Source: JBBQER01 sp052148155
GTDB taxonomy: Bacteria; Actinomycetota; Acidimicrobiia; IMCC26256; PALSA-610
Reading direction: 5' to 3'
DNA: 58,320 nucleotides
NCBI GenBank assembly: GCA_052148155.1
Contig: JBKQIY010000138.1
Coordinates: 1-58,320 of the forward strand
Shown piece after piece: positions 49,466 to 58,320 of this stretch (position 1 is its first letter; every line of letters starts with the position of its first letter). A model generated the notes under the pieces. It made no database searches and was not told the origin of the DNA. It saw nothing but the letters and a program-made list of their open reading frames with translations. Made by a program: the position numbers and the translations under genes.

Positions 49466-50664
49466 CCGACCGGGAAGGTTTCGACCAGGTCGCACTGGCT
49501 GACCTGCGCGACGTCTTGTCGGGCCATGTCGAGCGAGGCGCGTTGCCCGGACTGATCGCGTTGGTGGCCCGCCACGATCACGTGCACGTCGACGTGCTCG
49601 GTACCAACGCGGTCGGTGACCGTGCGCCAATGCCACGCGATGCGATCTTCCGGATCGCGTCGCTGACGAAGCCGATCACCGCCGCGGCGACGATGATCCT
49701 CGTCGACGATGGCGTGTTGGCGCTCGACGATCCGATCGACGACCTCTGTCCGGAGTTGGCGAACCGTCGGGTGCTGGCCAGCATCGACGCACCGTTGCAT
49801 GACACCGTCCCGGCGCGGCGTGCCATCACCGTCGAAGATCTCCTCACGTTCCGGTGCGGTTTCGGCGCGGTGATGGCACGGCGCGGCACGTATCCGATCC
49901 AGGTCGCCGAAGCCGAACTGCAGCTCGCGACGCTCGGCGCGCCGTGGCCGCCGACGCCACACTCCCCCGACGCGTGGATCGAACGGTTGGGAAGCTTGCC
50001 GCTCATGGATCAGCCCGGCGAGACATGGATGTACAACACCGGCGCGCAGGTGCTCGGCGTGCTGATCGAACGAGCCGCCGGCCGGCCGTTGGAGACGTTC
50101 CTTCGGGAACGGCTGTTCGGACCGTTAGGGATGACCGACACCGCGTTCAGTGTCTCGTCCGGCCAACGCGACCGGTTCACGACCGCGTACGCGCCCGATC
50201 CGGTTTCGGGCACGTTGCGGATCCTCGACCGTGTCGATGACAGCTTCTGGTCCGCGCCGCCCGCGTTGGCGAACGCGGCAGGTTGGCTGGTTTCGACCAT
50301 CGACGATTTTTGGGCGTTCGTGCAGATGCTGGTCAACGACGGCACCCACGCCGGCGAACGCATCCTCACGCACGGGTCGGTCGCGCAGATGACCACCGAT
50401 CACCTCACCGCTTCGCAACGTGCGCACGCTTCGACGTTCCTGGCCGGTGCCGGCTGGGGATTCTGCATGGCCGCACCCGCAGCCGACGGGACCGCCTCCG
50501 CGCCGGGCGGGTTCGGCTGGGATGGCGGCACCGGCACGACGTGGCGGTCGAACCTGGCCCACGACCTGACCGGGATCTTGTTCACCCAACGGGCGATGAC
50601 GAGCCCGCAACCGCCGGAAGTCTTCACCGACTTCTGGCGCGGCGTCGCCAGCTGCGTGCGCTGA
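49462..50664 (+). CDS. serine beta-lactamase-fold hydrolase
   Basis: 400 residues, GTG overlapping the PhyH stop. Class C beta-lactamase/esterase motifs: SLTK (Ser67, Lys70) within IFRIASLTKPITAAATMILV, the catalytic Tyr in WMYNTGAQVLGVLIERAAGR (Tyr191-Asn192), and FGWDGGTGTTWRSNL as the third (KTG-like) motif. ERLFGPLGMTDTAF is a hallmark of the beta-lactamase/EstB esterase group. No signal peptide, so a cytoplasmic esterase, lactonase or amidase is likelier than an antibiotic-resistance enzyme. Coupling to PhyH suggests a shared degradative or modification pathway. Confidence 0.9.
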   Translation: MTDREGFDQVALADLRDVLSGHVERGALPGLIALVARHDHVHVDVLGTNAVGDRAPMPRDAIFRIASLTKPITAAATMILVDDGVLALDDPIDDLCPELANRRVLASIDAPLHDTVPARRAITVEDLLTFRCGFGAVMARRGTYPIQVAEAELQLATLGAPWPPTPHSPDAWIERLGSLPLMDQPGETWMYNTGAQVLGVLIERAAGRPLETFLRERLFGPLGMTDTAFSVSSGQRDRFTTAYAPDPVSGTLRILDRVDDSFWSAPPALANAAGWLVSTIDDFWAFVQMLVNDGTHAGERILTHGSVAQMTTDHLTASQRAHASTFLAGAGWGFCMAAPAADGTASAPGGFGWDGGTGTTWRSNLAHDLTGILFTQRAMTSPQPPEVFTDFWRGVASCVR

Positions 50665-51004
50665 GCACCGCGTTGGGGGGTGCGCGCAAGCTGGCCGCAC
50701 ACCCCCCATTGCGATGATCCCTTCAGCGGGGGTAGCGAAGGGACCGAGTGCGGCGTGAGCGCGTCATCCGGGCGCAACACCACCGCACCCTTCCTCCCGG
50801 GGCGGGGGCCATCAGGAGGGAGGAGGGTAAAGCGAGATTTTGCCGATACTCCGTCGGCAGGCGTTCATACTGCTCGCGATGTCAACCAGAGTCACGCGAT
50901 GATCCTGTAAACACGGTTCTCATAGCGGCCGATTCGGCCAAAACTACACGTCTTATTTCTGCAAACATCGCGATATCCGCAGCCGATCTCACGGTCGGTG
51001 ACGA
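50665..51004. other. intergenic, small inverted repeats
   Basis: No gene seen. Contains TGCCGA-N7-TCGGCA (50841-50859) and a GGCCGA-T-TCGGCC dyad near 50928-50940; possible terminator or protein sites, not further assignable. Confidence 0.4.
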
Positions 51005-51199
51005 TCACGTTCGGGGCGCGACGCGCATGTCGAAATCGTCGGCCGTTTCGGGCCGATTGGCGTCGCTGATGAGCTGCGCGACGCTGCGGGCGGCGTCTTC
51101 GGGCGGTATCCCCATACGCGACGCGAGATCGACAAGGTCGCGCGCGTCGGCGGCGTCTGCTCGCGGGAACCGGTCAGAGTGGCGACGGAAACGACGCAT
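51005..51199 (-). CDS. possible small acidic-helical protein
   Basis: 64 residues from ATG 51199, preceded by AAAGG about 7 bases upstream. After a basic start (MRRFRRHSDRFPRADA) comes an amphipathic helical stretch DARDLVDLASRMGIPPEDAA-RSVAQLISDA and an acidic tail. Looks more protein-like than nearby frames but no family is known and no neighbour supports a role. It lies upstream of nothing on its strand and downstream of the secreted peptidase. Confidence 0.4.
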   Translation of the reverse strand: MRRFRRHSDRFPRADAADARDLVDLASRMGIPPEDAARSVAQLISDANRPETADDFDMRVAPRT

Positions 51200-51334
51200 G
51201 CGTCGACCTTTTTCGGGGTACCGCGATCTTCGAGACGATCGAACGCTCGGCACACGACCGCGGCACGACGGGGGGGAGAAGTGCTGCGCAACAAATTTAC
51301 CATCTCGCGGCGGCCGCCGCTGTGCACCTCCGCG

Positions 51335-53275
51335 TTAGTGCACCACCACCACGAGCGTCACGACCACACTGTGGCGCAATGTGCCGCTCACGGCCCGGAA
51401 ATGTAAAGAATGTGTACCGGGCGGATCGTTGGTGGATGTGGTGATGAAGATGGTCAGCGATCCGGACGCGTTCGTCCGGGCCGCCCACGACGAAACCCGC
51501 GCAGCCCGATGGTCGCCGGAGGCGACCATGTCGCCGGCCGCCAAGCCCGATACCGACAGCCGCACCGCGCCGCGGAACGAACCGGACCGCGTGAACGTGA
51601 CGGTGTATCGGACCTGTTCGCCGCGCGCCACGGTCTGTTTCGTCGCCGAAACCCGCATCGAGAAGTCGTTCACAGAAACGGTCAGCGTGGCGCGGTGGGT
51701 GACCGACCCGACGGTCGCGGTGACCGTCACGGTGTAGGTCCCGCCCTTGTGTGCGGCGACCGTCAGCGTCGACGTGTCCGGTGTCGTGCCGAGCGCGAAC
51801 GAGTCCGGCGCGATTGCGGTCGAAAGCCCGACGCTCGGATGCGCAGAAGCCGACAAGATGACCTCGCCGGAGCTCCCGGTCGCCGGAGTGACCGTCACCG
51901 CGGTCTGCGCCGACATGCCGGGCCGTAACGGGGTCGACAGCGGCGCGGCCGACAGCGAGAAGTTGGTGCTGGTGGCGTTCGGTGCCGCGAACGCGTTCGC
52001 CGTGTTGGGGGTCCCGAGTCCGGTCGGGCCGTCGTAGCCCGCCTCGGCGTTGCAGAAGTAGGCGGTGGCGCTCGGGCAGGTCCCGTTGCTGCCCGACACG
52101 ATGTCGTTCAATGCGCTGGGATCCGCGTACGGGTACGAGTTCATCGGCGCGTCCGACGGCGCGTTCCCCGCGAGCGCGTACATCGCGCCGATGATCGGCG
52201 ACGCGGCACTCGTCCCGCCGTACACGACCCACCCGCTGTCGGCAGTGTCGTACACCCACACGCCGGTGTTCGGATCGGCCTCCGCGGACACGTCGGCCAC
52301 CATACGGTTGGCGCAACCGGTGTCGGTCTGCCACGCCGGTTTCGGTTCATATGCGCTGCATCCGCTACCGGTCCCTGACCAGACCGTTTCGGTCGCGTCG
52401 CGGGTACCGCCCGCGGTCACTTGATCGAGACTCGTGCCGCCCACCGCGACGACGTCAGGCGACGCGGCCGGATATTCGACCCCGAAGCCGGCGTCGCCGG
52501 CGCTGGCGACGATCGCGACGCCGGGATGGTCGTAGGACGAATCGAAGTACGTCTCGTCCGAGAACTCCGGCCCGCCGTAACTGTTGCTGACCACGTTGGC
52601 GCCGAGCGTCACCGCCTCGTCGACCGCGACGGCGAGGTCGGACGTCGAGTTGGTGGTCGCTTCGACCAACAAGATGTGGCAGTTCGGGCACAACGCGCTG
52701 ACCATGTCGACGTCGAGCGAAATTTCGTTGCCCCAATCGGCGTTCGCGGCGGGATAGGTCGTCCCGCCGGTTTCGTTGACCTTGGAGAAACAGCCGTTGG
52801 CGGTCGTGCAGGCCGACAGTCCGAAATGCGCCCGGTAGGCGGCCAGGTCGCTTTCGGCGGCCGGGTCGTCGTACGCGTCGACGATCGCGACGGTCTGTCC
52901 GGTCCCGTTCGTGGCCGACGGCGCGTTGTACGCCGACTGCAGGTAGGCGGGGCTGTACGCCCCGTCGTCGCCGTCGGCGTTCGGCGCGGTGTTGGCGTTT
53001 TGGTCGAACGGGCTGGCGGGAACGATGTCTTTGCCGAGCAGGTCGGTGCGCAGGCGTGCGTCGCAGTGCGCGTAGCCGGCCGGGACGGTCTCGGAGCAGA
53101 TGTTGACGTCGACTTCGCCGTGGCTGCCGCGGTGCAGGTAATGGCCCGGTCCGTTCAGCGCGCTGGCCACCTCGGCCGTGTTGGTGGCCGGTGTCGCCTG
53201 AGCGGGCGCCGCGAGCCCGACGATCAACCACAATGCTGTCGACGCGACAACGACGCGTCCTGCGATTCGCGTCAT
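51335..53275 (-). CDS. secreted S53 (sedolisin-type) serine-carboxyl peptidase
   Basis: 646 residues from ATG 53275 with GGGGG upstream. Signal peptide (GRVVVASTALWLIVGLAAPA, cut near QATPA). Catalytic residues follow S53 spacing: Glu184 and Asp188 in NEISLDVDM, oxyanion Asp in VASAGDAGFG, Ser356 in YGGTSAASPI. The pre-domain is only about 120 residues (AGYAHCDARLRTD; a Cys-rich short form) instead of the usual long activation domain. The C-terminal about 190 residues are two Ig-like beta domains (FSLSAAPLSTPLRPGMSAQT; FSMRVSATKQTVARGEQVRY) ending in HSVVVTLVVVV. Acid-active extracellular protein degradation is the usual role. Confidence 0.9.
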   Translation of the reverse strand: MTRIAGRVVVASTALWLIVGLAAPAQATPATNTAEVASALNGPGHYLHRGSHGEVDVNICSETVPAGYAHCDARLRTDLLGKDIVPASPFDQNANTAPNADGDDGAYSPAYLQSAYNAPSATNGTGQTVAIVDAYDDPAAESDLAAYRAHFGLSACTTANGCFSKVNETGGTTYPAANADWGNEISLDVDMVSALCPNCHILLVEATTNSTSDLAVAVDEAVTLGANVVSNSYGGPEFSDETYFDSSYDHPGVAIVASAGDAGFGVEYPAASPDVVAVGGTSLDQVTAGGTRDATETVWSGTGSGCSAYEPKPAWQTDTGCANRMVADVSAEADPNTGVWVYDTADSGWVVYGGTSAASPIIGAMYALAGNAPSDAPMNSYPYADPSALNDIVSGSNGTCPSATAYFCNAEAGYDGPTGLGTPNTANAFAAPNATSTNFSLSAAPLSTPLRPGMSAQTAVTVTPATGSSGEVILSASAHPSVGLSTAIAPDSFALGTTPDTSTLTVAAHKGGTYTVTVTATVGSVTHRATLTVSVNDFSMRVSATKQTVARGEQVRYTVTFTRSGSFRGAVRLSVSGLAAGDMVASGDHRAARVSSWAARTNASGSLTIFITTSTNDPPGTHSLHFRAVSGTLRHSVVVTLVVVVH

Positions 53276-53450
53276 TTCGTACCCCCCGCGTTCTACACTT
53301 TCTCGCCGCCGAACCCCTAGCCCCGAAGGCGGTCCGCGACTCACCGCCGATTTCGGCCGATCATGGTGCGGACCCCTCGAGTTGCACGTTTCTGTCGACC
53401 GCAGTCCAGAACGACTTGAGTGCCGGCCGGCCCGACAGTTGGAGACACGA

Positions 53451-54065
53451 ATGAGCGAACGGACCTACCTGGGCTTCCTTCCCTGGATCGTCTTCGCGGT
53501 GGTGAGCCGCGGGTCGTTGGAAGGCGTCGCGTGGGGGAGCATCGCGGCGGTGCTCACCGCGGCGGCGATTACTGGCGCGTCGGCTCGGAACCGGTCGGTG
53601 AAAGAGCTCGAGATTTTCTCGCTGGCACTGTTCGTCGTGCTCGCGGTCGCCAGCGTCTTCAACCAGCATGATCCGCAGGGCTTTTTGCAGCGCTACCACA
53701 ACGGTCTGGCCATGGGGGCGCTCGCGTGCTTTGCGGTGGCGTCGCTCGCGTTCGAGCCGTTCACCGGGCAGTACGCACGCGAGCTCGTGCAACGCAAATA
53801 CTGGAACACCAGGCGTTTCAACCAGGCCAACGTCGAACTGACGTTGATGTGGGCGGTCGTGTTCGTCGCGATCGCGGCGTCGCAGTTCGCGGCCGGGGCG
53901 ATCGAGACGCGGTTCGGCGCCACGATCTTCAACTGGATCCTGCCCGTCGGCCTCGGTGTGGCCGGCATCCGCCAAGCGACGCTGCGTTGGAGCGACCAGT
54001 TCGACGGGGAGTCGATGGGTCTCGACGCCATGCTCAACCTGGGCGAACTCTGGGACGGCCCCTGA
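53451..54065 (+). CDS. multi-pass membrane protein of unknown function
   Basis: 204 residues, ATG 53451 with GGAG 7 bases upstream. About six membrane helices (GFLPWIVFAVVSRGSLEG; AWGSIAAVLTAAAITGAS; IFSLALFVVLAVASVFN; GLAMGALACFAVASLAF; LTLMWAVVFVAIAASQFA; FNWILPVGLGVAGIRQA). The loop FEPFTGQYARELVQRKYWNT-RRFNQANVELTLMW is notable and conserved in appearance with septation-A-like/intracellular proteins of actinobacteria, but I cannot name a family with confidence. Located before the MarR/ABC exporter unit, same strand, 149 bases away. Confidence 0.75.
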   Translation: MSERTYLGFLPWIVFAVVSRGSLEGVAWGSIAAVLTAAAITGASARNRSVKELEIFSLALFVVLAVASVFNQHDPQGFLQRYHNGLAMGALACFAVASLAFEPFTGQYARELVQRKYWNTRRFNQANVELTLMWAVVFVAIAASQFAAGAIETRFGATIFNWILPVGLGVAGIRQATLRWSDQFDGESMGLDAMLNLGELWDGP

Positions 54066-54214
54066 GGCCACCCCTCACGCGCCCGAACGCCCGGCGCGGC
54101 GGGCGGCGCCGGGGCGGACCTTCCCTCCCTGACCGGCCCTCCCCTGACCGGCCCTCCCGGACCGGCGAGAACGGCTAACAGTTCGTCTGCCTAACCATTC
54201 GGTATCCTTACGGC

Positions 54215-54670
54215 GTGACCGGCGCCGACCCTTCCGCTGACGTCGCCCGCGCCCGGGCGGTGCGCGGCCTCGCGCTCGCCGCCCGCTCCCTCGAACACGC
54301 CGCCGGCGACCTCACCCTCGCCCAGTACCGGGTGCTGGCCTTCGTCGCGGCCGGGACCGAACGTTCGTCGTTGGTGGCCGAAGGCCTGGCGCTGGCGAAA
54401 CCGACGGTGACCGCGGCGGTCGACGGACTGGTCGAACGCAAGCTGCTCACCCGCGAAGCCGTCGCCGGTGACCGCCGATCGTTGCGGCTCGCGGTGACCG
54501 CGGCCGGCGCGGCGGCGCTGCACGCCGCGGAACGTTCGATGGGTGAACGTCTCGATCGGGTGCTCGAGTTCGCCGTCGACCGCGACGCGTTGCTGGGCGC
54601 GCTGTGCGACCTCGACGACGCGATCGTCGATCGGATGCAGTCGCGGCTTCGGCACGGGAGCCGCACGTGA
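54215..54670 (+). CDS. MarR-family regulator coupled to the ABC exporter
   Basis: 151 residues from GTG 54215. The winged helix is SLVAEGLALAKPTVTAAVDG-LVERKLLTREAVAGDRRSLR, flanked by dimerisation helices (LALAARSLEHAAGDLTLAQY; MGERLDRVLEFAVDRDALLG). Its stop overlaps the exporter GTG as GTGA, so regulator and pump are one unit; such MarR proteins usually repress the pump and release with its substrate. A small dyad, TAACC-ATTC-GGTAT, at 54192-54205 just upstream is a candidate operator. Confidence 0.88.
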   Translation: MTGADPSADVARARAVRGLALAARSLEHAAGDLTLAQYRVLAFVAAGTERSSLVAEGLALAKPTVTAAVDGLVERKLLTREAVAGDRRSLRLAVTAAGAAALHAAERSMGERLDRVLEFAVDRDALLGALCDLDDAIVDRMQSRLRHGSRT

Positions 54671-57600
54671 CGACGACGACCGAGACGATCTCCCCGCCCC
54701 GTCCCGAACCGGAACCGGTCCCGGTGACCGCGCCCGACGGAGCGAAGGCGCAGGGATGGATACGACGGCTCATCGGCTACATGAAGCCCCACAAAAAGAA
54801 CGCCTACATCGCGTTCGGCACTGCGATCGGCGGTCAGCTCATCCAGTCGCTGCTGCCCGTCGTGCAGAAGATCGTGATCGACGACGTCGTCACACCCCAT
54901 GTCCGCGACGGTGTCCGCCTGCCCCGTGCGCCGCTGGCCGGCTGGCTCACGTTGATGATCCTGATGGGCGTGTTCACGTTCATATTCGCGTACATGCGTC
55001 GATTCCGGGGCGGCCGCATCGCGCTCGACGTACAGCACGATTTGCGCACCGCGGTGTTCCGTCAGCTGCAAGCGCTCGACTTCGCAAGTCACGACGAGTT
55101 GCAGACCGGTCAGCTCGTGAGCCGGGCCTCATCCGACGTCGCGCTGCTCCAAGGATTCTTGCAGTTCCTTCCGATCGGCGTCGCGAACATCTTGCTGTTC
55201 ATCGTGTCGTTCGCGGCGATGGTGTGGCTGTCGCCGCTCCTGGCGCTGATCATGCTCGCGGTTGCGCCGTTGTTGCTGTTCACCGCGATGAAGCTGCGCA
55301 CATCGGTGTTCCCGGCCAGTTGGGACGCCCAGCAAAAGGCCGGCGACGTCGCCAACGTCGTCGAAGAAGACGTCACCGGCGTCCGGGTCGTGAAAGGATT
55401 CGGGCAAGAGCAACGCGAACTGGACCGTCTGACCGACCGTTCCCGCGACATGTTCGCGTCGCGGGTCCGGCTCGTGAACATCCAGGCTCGTCTGCAACCC
55501 GCGATGCAGACGATCCCCGCGTTCGGTCAAGTCGCGGTGCTCGCACTCGGCGGCTGGCTCGCACTCAACAATCGCATCACCCTGGGGACGTTCCTCGCGT
55601 TCTGCACCTACATGCTGTTGATCACGCCGCCGATCCGTCAGCTCGCCGCGATCCTCACCGTTGGGCAGCTCGCCCGGGCCGGCGCCGAACGGATCTACGA
55701 CCTGCTCGACTCCACCCCGATCGTGCAGAACCTTCCCGGCGCGACCGATCTCGTCGTCTCCGACGCCGAAGTGCGGTTCGAGCACGTGACGTTCGGGTAC
55801 ACGTCGACCGAACCGGTGCTACGCGACTTCGATCTCACCGTCGCGTCGGGCGAGACCGTCGCGCTCGTCGGCAGTTCCGGTTCCGGCAAATCGACCGTCG
55901 CGCTGATGCTCCCCCGGTTCTACGACGTGCACGCCGGGAGCATCACGATCGACGGCACCGACGTCCGCGACGTCACGCTCGACTCGCTGCGTCACAACAT
56001 CGGCGTCGTGTTCGAAGACTCATTCCTGTTCTCCGACTCGATCACAGCCAACATCGGGTTCGGCCGTCCGGACGCCACCTTCGAAGAGATCGAGCACGCG
56101 GCCCGTGCGGCCGAGGCACACGAGTTCATCCTCCGTCTCCCCCACGGGTACGACACCATCGTCGGCGAACAAGGACTGACGCTGTCGGGAGGTCAACGCC
56201 AGCGGGTCGCGCTCGCACGAGCGCTACTCTCCGATCCGAAGATCTTGCTGCTCGACGACGCGACCTCGTCGGTCGATTCGCGTGTCGAAGAAGAGATCCA
56301 CGCGACGCTGCGCAAGATCGCGAGCACCCGCACGACGATCCTCATCGCGCACCGCCGTTCGTCGCTGTCGTTGGCGGATCGCATCGTCGTCGTCGACCAC
56401 GGCGCGGTGCTCGACGTGGGCACCCACGACGAGTTGTGGGCACGCTGCACGCTCTACCGTCTGTTGTTGTCAGGTCCGGGCGGCGACGCCGAAGGGCTCG
56501 AAGCGACCGACACCGACTCCGACGTCGACGCCGAACAGGTCGACGGGATCACACCGGCGGCTTGGCGTGGCCTCGACGACGAAGACATCCGCAGCGCCCA
56601 GATCGCCGAACGGGCCCGTACCTCGAACCCGGCCGCCGCGGTCCGGGTCGCCGGCGGTGGCGGCGGCGGGATGGGCGGCGGCCCCGGCGGCGGATGGGGC
56701 GGCGCGCTCGCTCCGACACCGGCGCTGCTCGCCCAGGTCGACGCGCTCGGCCCCGCGACGGCCGACCCGCACATCGACGTTGCGGTCGAGAGCCGGCCGG
56801 CACCCGACTTCAAGTTCATCCATTTCATCCGCCGCTACCGCGGCTGGCTGCTGACCGGCCTGTTGTTGGTGACACTCGACGCGATCTGCACGCTCGCCGG
56901 CCCGCTGCTCGTCCGGCACGGCATCGACAGTGGCGTCTCTGCCGTCCCGAAAGACCCCACCGCGATCTGGGCTGCGTCGATCGTGTTCCTGATCGTCACG
57001 TTGATCGACTGGTGGCTGATGTGGGCGGAAGCCCGCGTGATGGGCCGCGTCTCCGAACGGATGCTCCACGCCTTGCGGGTGAAGATCTTCGCCCACCTGC
57101 AACGGCTCGGCGTCGAATACTACGAACACGAGATGGCGGGCCGCATCATGACCCGCATGACCACCGACATCGACGCGCTGTCGGCGTTGCTGCAGAACGG
57201 TCTCGTCAATGCACTCGTGAACCTGGTGACGTTCGTGGGTGTCGGTATCGCGCTCGCCTTTTTGGACCCGAAGCTTGGGCTGATCACCGCGTCGATCCTG
57301 CCGCCCCTGATCGTCGCGACGATCTGGTTCCGTTCGGCGTCGTCGCGCGCGTACGGCATCGCACGTGATCGGATCGCCGCGGTCAACGCGAACCTGCAAG
57401 AAGGCCTTTCCGGTGTGCGGGTGTCGCAGGCGTTCGTGCGCGAGGAACGCAACCAGGAAGTGTTCACCGAGGTCGCGTCCGGCTACCGCGACGCGCGCGT
57501 GCATGCGCAGTGGCTGGTCGCGATCTATTTCCCGTTCGTCGATTTCCTTTCCGACATCGCAACGTGTGTGGTGCTCGGCGCCGGCAGCGTCCTCGTCGCG

Positions 57601-58320
57601 CATAATTCGCTGACGGTCGGTGAACTGATCGCGTTCTTGCTGTACCTGAACTTGTTCTTCGCGCCGATCCAGCAGCTCTCGCAGGTGTTCGACTCGTACC
57701 AGCAGGCCCGAGTCGCGATCGAACGGATCGGTGAGCTGTTGTCCACCCCGACCACGGTTCCGCCGCCCGTCGCGCCGGTCGTGCCGGGCCCGCTGCAAGG
57801 CGACGTCGAGTTCACCGACGTGCATTTCAGTTACTCGAGCGCGATCGACGAGGCGCTGCGCGGCGTCGACATGCACATCGTTCCTGGCGAGACGGTCGCG
57901 CTCGTCGGCGAGACCGGCGCAGGCAAGAGCACCGTGATGAAGCTCGTCGCCCGGTTCTACGACCCCACGTCCGGTGTCGTGCTGGTCGACGACGTCGCGA
58001 TCAACCGTTACGACCAGGTCGGTTTCCACCAACAACTCGGTGTCGTTCCGCAAGAGGCGTTCCTGTTTTCGGGCACGATTCGCGACAACATCGCCTACGG
58101 CCACCAGCACGCCACCGACGCCGAGGTCGAAGCCGCGGCCCGTGAGGTCGGAGCCCACGACTTCATCGCGTCGCTTCCCGGCGGATATCTCCAGTGGGTG
58201 AGCGAACGGGGACGTTCGCTGTCGTCGGGTCAACGGCAGCTCATCGCGCTGGCCCGTGCCCACCTGGTCAACCCGGCGATCCTGCTGCTCGACGAAGCGA
58301 CCTCCAACCTCGACCTCCAG
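54667..58320 (+). CDS. fused tandem ABC exporter (partial, runs off window)
   Basis: At least 1,218 codons from the GTG overlapping the MarR stop; no stop before the window ends. Two complete half-transporters in one chain: TMD1 (about 35-340), NBD1 with Walker A GSSGSGKSTV (about residue 402), LSGGQRQRVALARALL and LLLDDATSSVD; a linker with a Gly/Met/Trp-rich run (AGGGGGGMGGGPGGGWGG, about 662-680); TMD2 starting FKFIHFIRRYRGWLLTGLLL; NBD2 with GETGAGKSTV (about 1081), variant signature LSSGQRQL and LLLDEATSNLD at the window end. Usually such pairs are two genes. It should export a lipid, peptide or drug. NBD signatures differ, as in asymmetric heterodimeric exporters. Confidence 0.92.
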   Translation, partial: MTTTTETISPPRPEPEPVPVTAPDGAKAQGWIRRLIGYMKPHKKNAYIAFGTAIGGQLIQSLLPVVQKIVIDDVVTPHVRDGVRLPRAPLAGWLTLMILMGVFTFIFAYMRRFRGGRIALDVQHDLRTAVFRQLQALDFASHDELQTGQLVSRASSDVALLQGFLQFLPIGVANILLFIVSFAAMVWLSPLLALIMLAVAPLLLFTAMKLRTSVFPASWDAQQKAGDVANVVEEDVTGVRVVKGFGQEQRELDRLTDRSRDMFASRVRLVNIQARLQPAMQTIPAFGQVAVLALGGWLALNNRITLGTFLAFCTYMLLITPPIRQLAAILTVGQLARAGAERIYDLLDSTPIVQNLPGATDLVVSDAEVRFEHVTFGYTSTEPVLRDFDLTVASGETVALVGSSGSGKSTVALMLPRFYDVHAGSITIDGTDVRDVTLDSLRHNIGVVFEDSFLFSDSITANIGFGRPDATFEEIEHAARAAEAHEFILRLPHGYDTIVGEQGLTLSGGQRQRVALARALLSDPKILLLDDATSSVDSRVEEEIHATLRKIASTRTTILIAHRRSSLSLADRIVVVDHGAVLDVGTHDELWARCTLYRLLLSGPGGDAEGLEATDTDSDVDAEQVDGITPAAWRGLDDEDIRSAQIAERARTSNPAAAVRVAGGGGGGMGGGPGGGWGGALAPTPALLAQVDALGPATADPHIDVAVESRPAPDFKFIHFIRRYRGWLLTGLLLVTLDAICTLAGPLLVRHGIDSGVSAVPKDPTAIWAASIVFLIVTLIDWWLMWAEARVMGRVSERMLHALRVKIFAHLQRLGVEYYEHEMAGRIMTRMTTDIDALSALLQNGLVNALVNLVTFVGVGIALAFLDPKLGLITASILPPLIVATIWFRSASSRAYGIARDRIAAVNANLQEGLSGVRVSQAFVREERNQEVFTEVASGYRDARVHAQWLVAIYFPFVDFLSDIATCVVLGAGSVLVAHNSLTVGELIAFLLYLNLFFAPIQQLSQVFDSYQQARVAIERIGELLSTPTTVPPPVAPVVPGPLQGDVEFTDVHFSYSSAIDEALRGVDMHIVPGETVALVGETGAGKSTVMKLVARFYDPTSGVVLVDDVAINRYDQVGFHQQLGVVPQEAFLFSGTIRDNIAYGHQHATDAEVEAAAREVGAHDFIASLPGGYLQWVSERGRSLSSGQRQLIALARAHLVNPAILLLDEATSNLDLQ

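Noticed and set aside
54543..57368. 941-codon plus-strand frame over the exporter
   Set aside because: Arginine-rich shifted frame; the correct frame from 54667 gives two full ABC half-transporters.

Overview
This 58 kb window of high-GC DNA comes from an actinobacterium (Actinomycetota). The supporting evidence is an amt-glnK-glnD nitrogen operon, a SARP/AfsR-type regulator, ANTAR proteins, an orphan OmpR-type regulator family, a DUF6687-like gene, frequent GTG starts and ATGA/GTGA gene overlaps. The class cannot be fixed from the sequence alone; the mix would fit Acidimicrobiia, which is an inference. No rRNA, functional tRNA, CRISPR array or intact mobile element was found.

Layout. 0-2 kb: a Flp-type pilin and two tiny ANTAR-only proteins (all minus). 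2-7 kb (plus): a cyclic-di-GMP module with a GGDEF cyclase, a receiver-EAL phosphodiesterase and a translationally coupled hybrid histidine kinase. 7-17 kb (minus): a nitrogen region with amt, glnK, a winged-helix regulator, glnD, an amino acid permease and two more paralogues of that regulator. 17-29 kb: single genes and pairs, including a DyP peroxidase, surface proteins, an MNT-HEPN pair behind a strong palindromic operator, ApbE with a ferric-reductase-like membrane protein, a SnoaL-fold protein with two compensating frameshifts, and an SDR-MarR pair. 29.5-35 kb (minus): a four-gene MacB-type ABC operon whose adaptor carries Calx-beta repeats. 35-42 kb: a lipoprotein, two small related proteins sharing an AWRDxGV motif, a 1,174-residue SARP-ATPase regulator, and relics of a phage capsid gene and a TetR gene. 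42-50.7 kb: a glycine-rich exported protein and a catabolic-looking group (DUF6687-like, GH30 glycosidase, zinc dehydrogenase, PhyH dioxygenase, serine hydrolase). 51-58 kb: a secreted S53 peptidase, a membrane protein, and a MarR gene coupled to a giant fused ABC exporter that runs off the window.

Most notable points: (i) a family of three orphan regulators with degenerate receivers and a shared DCLEDWV motif, one lying between glnK and glnD, suggesting GlnR-like nitrogen control by a different protein; (ii) the ABC adaptor in which a peptidoglycan-binding-like segment and three to four Calx-beta domains interrupt the adaptor fold; (iii) the MNT-HEPN pair, whose HEPN gene shares the MNT frame, has a good ribosome-binding site, and has ACG where ATG is expected.
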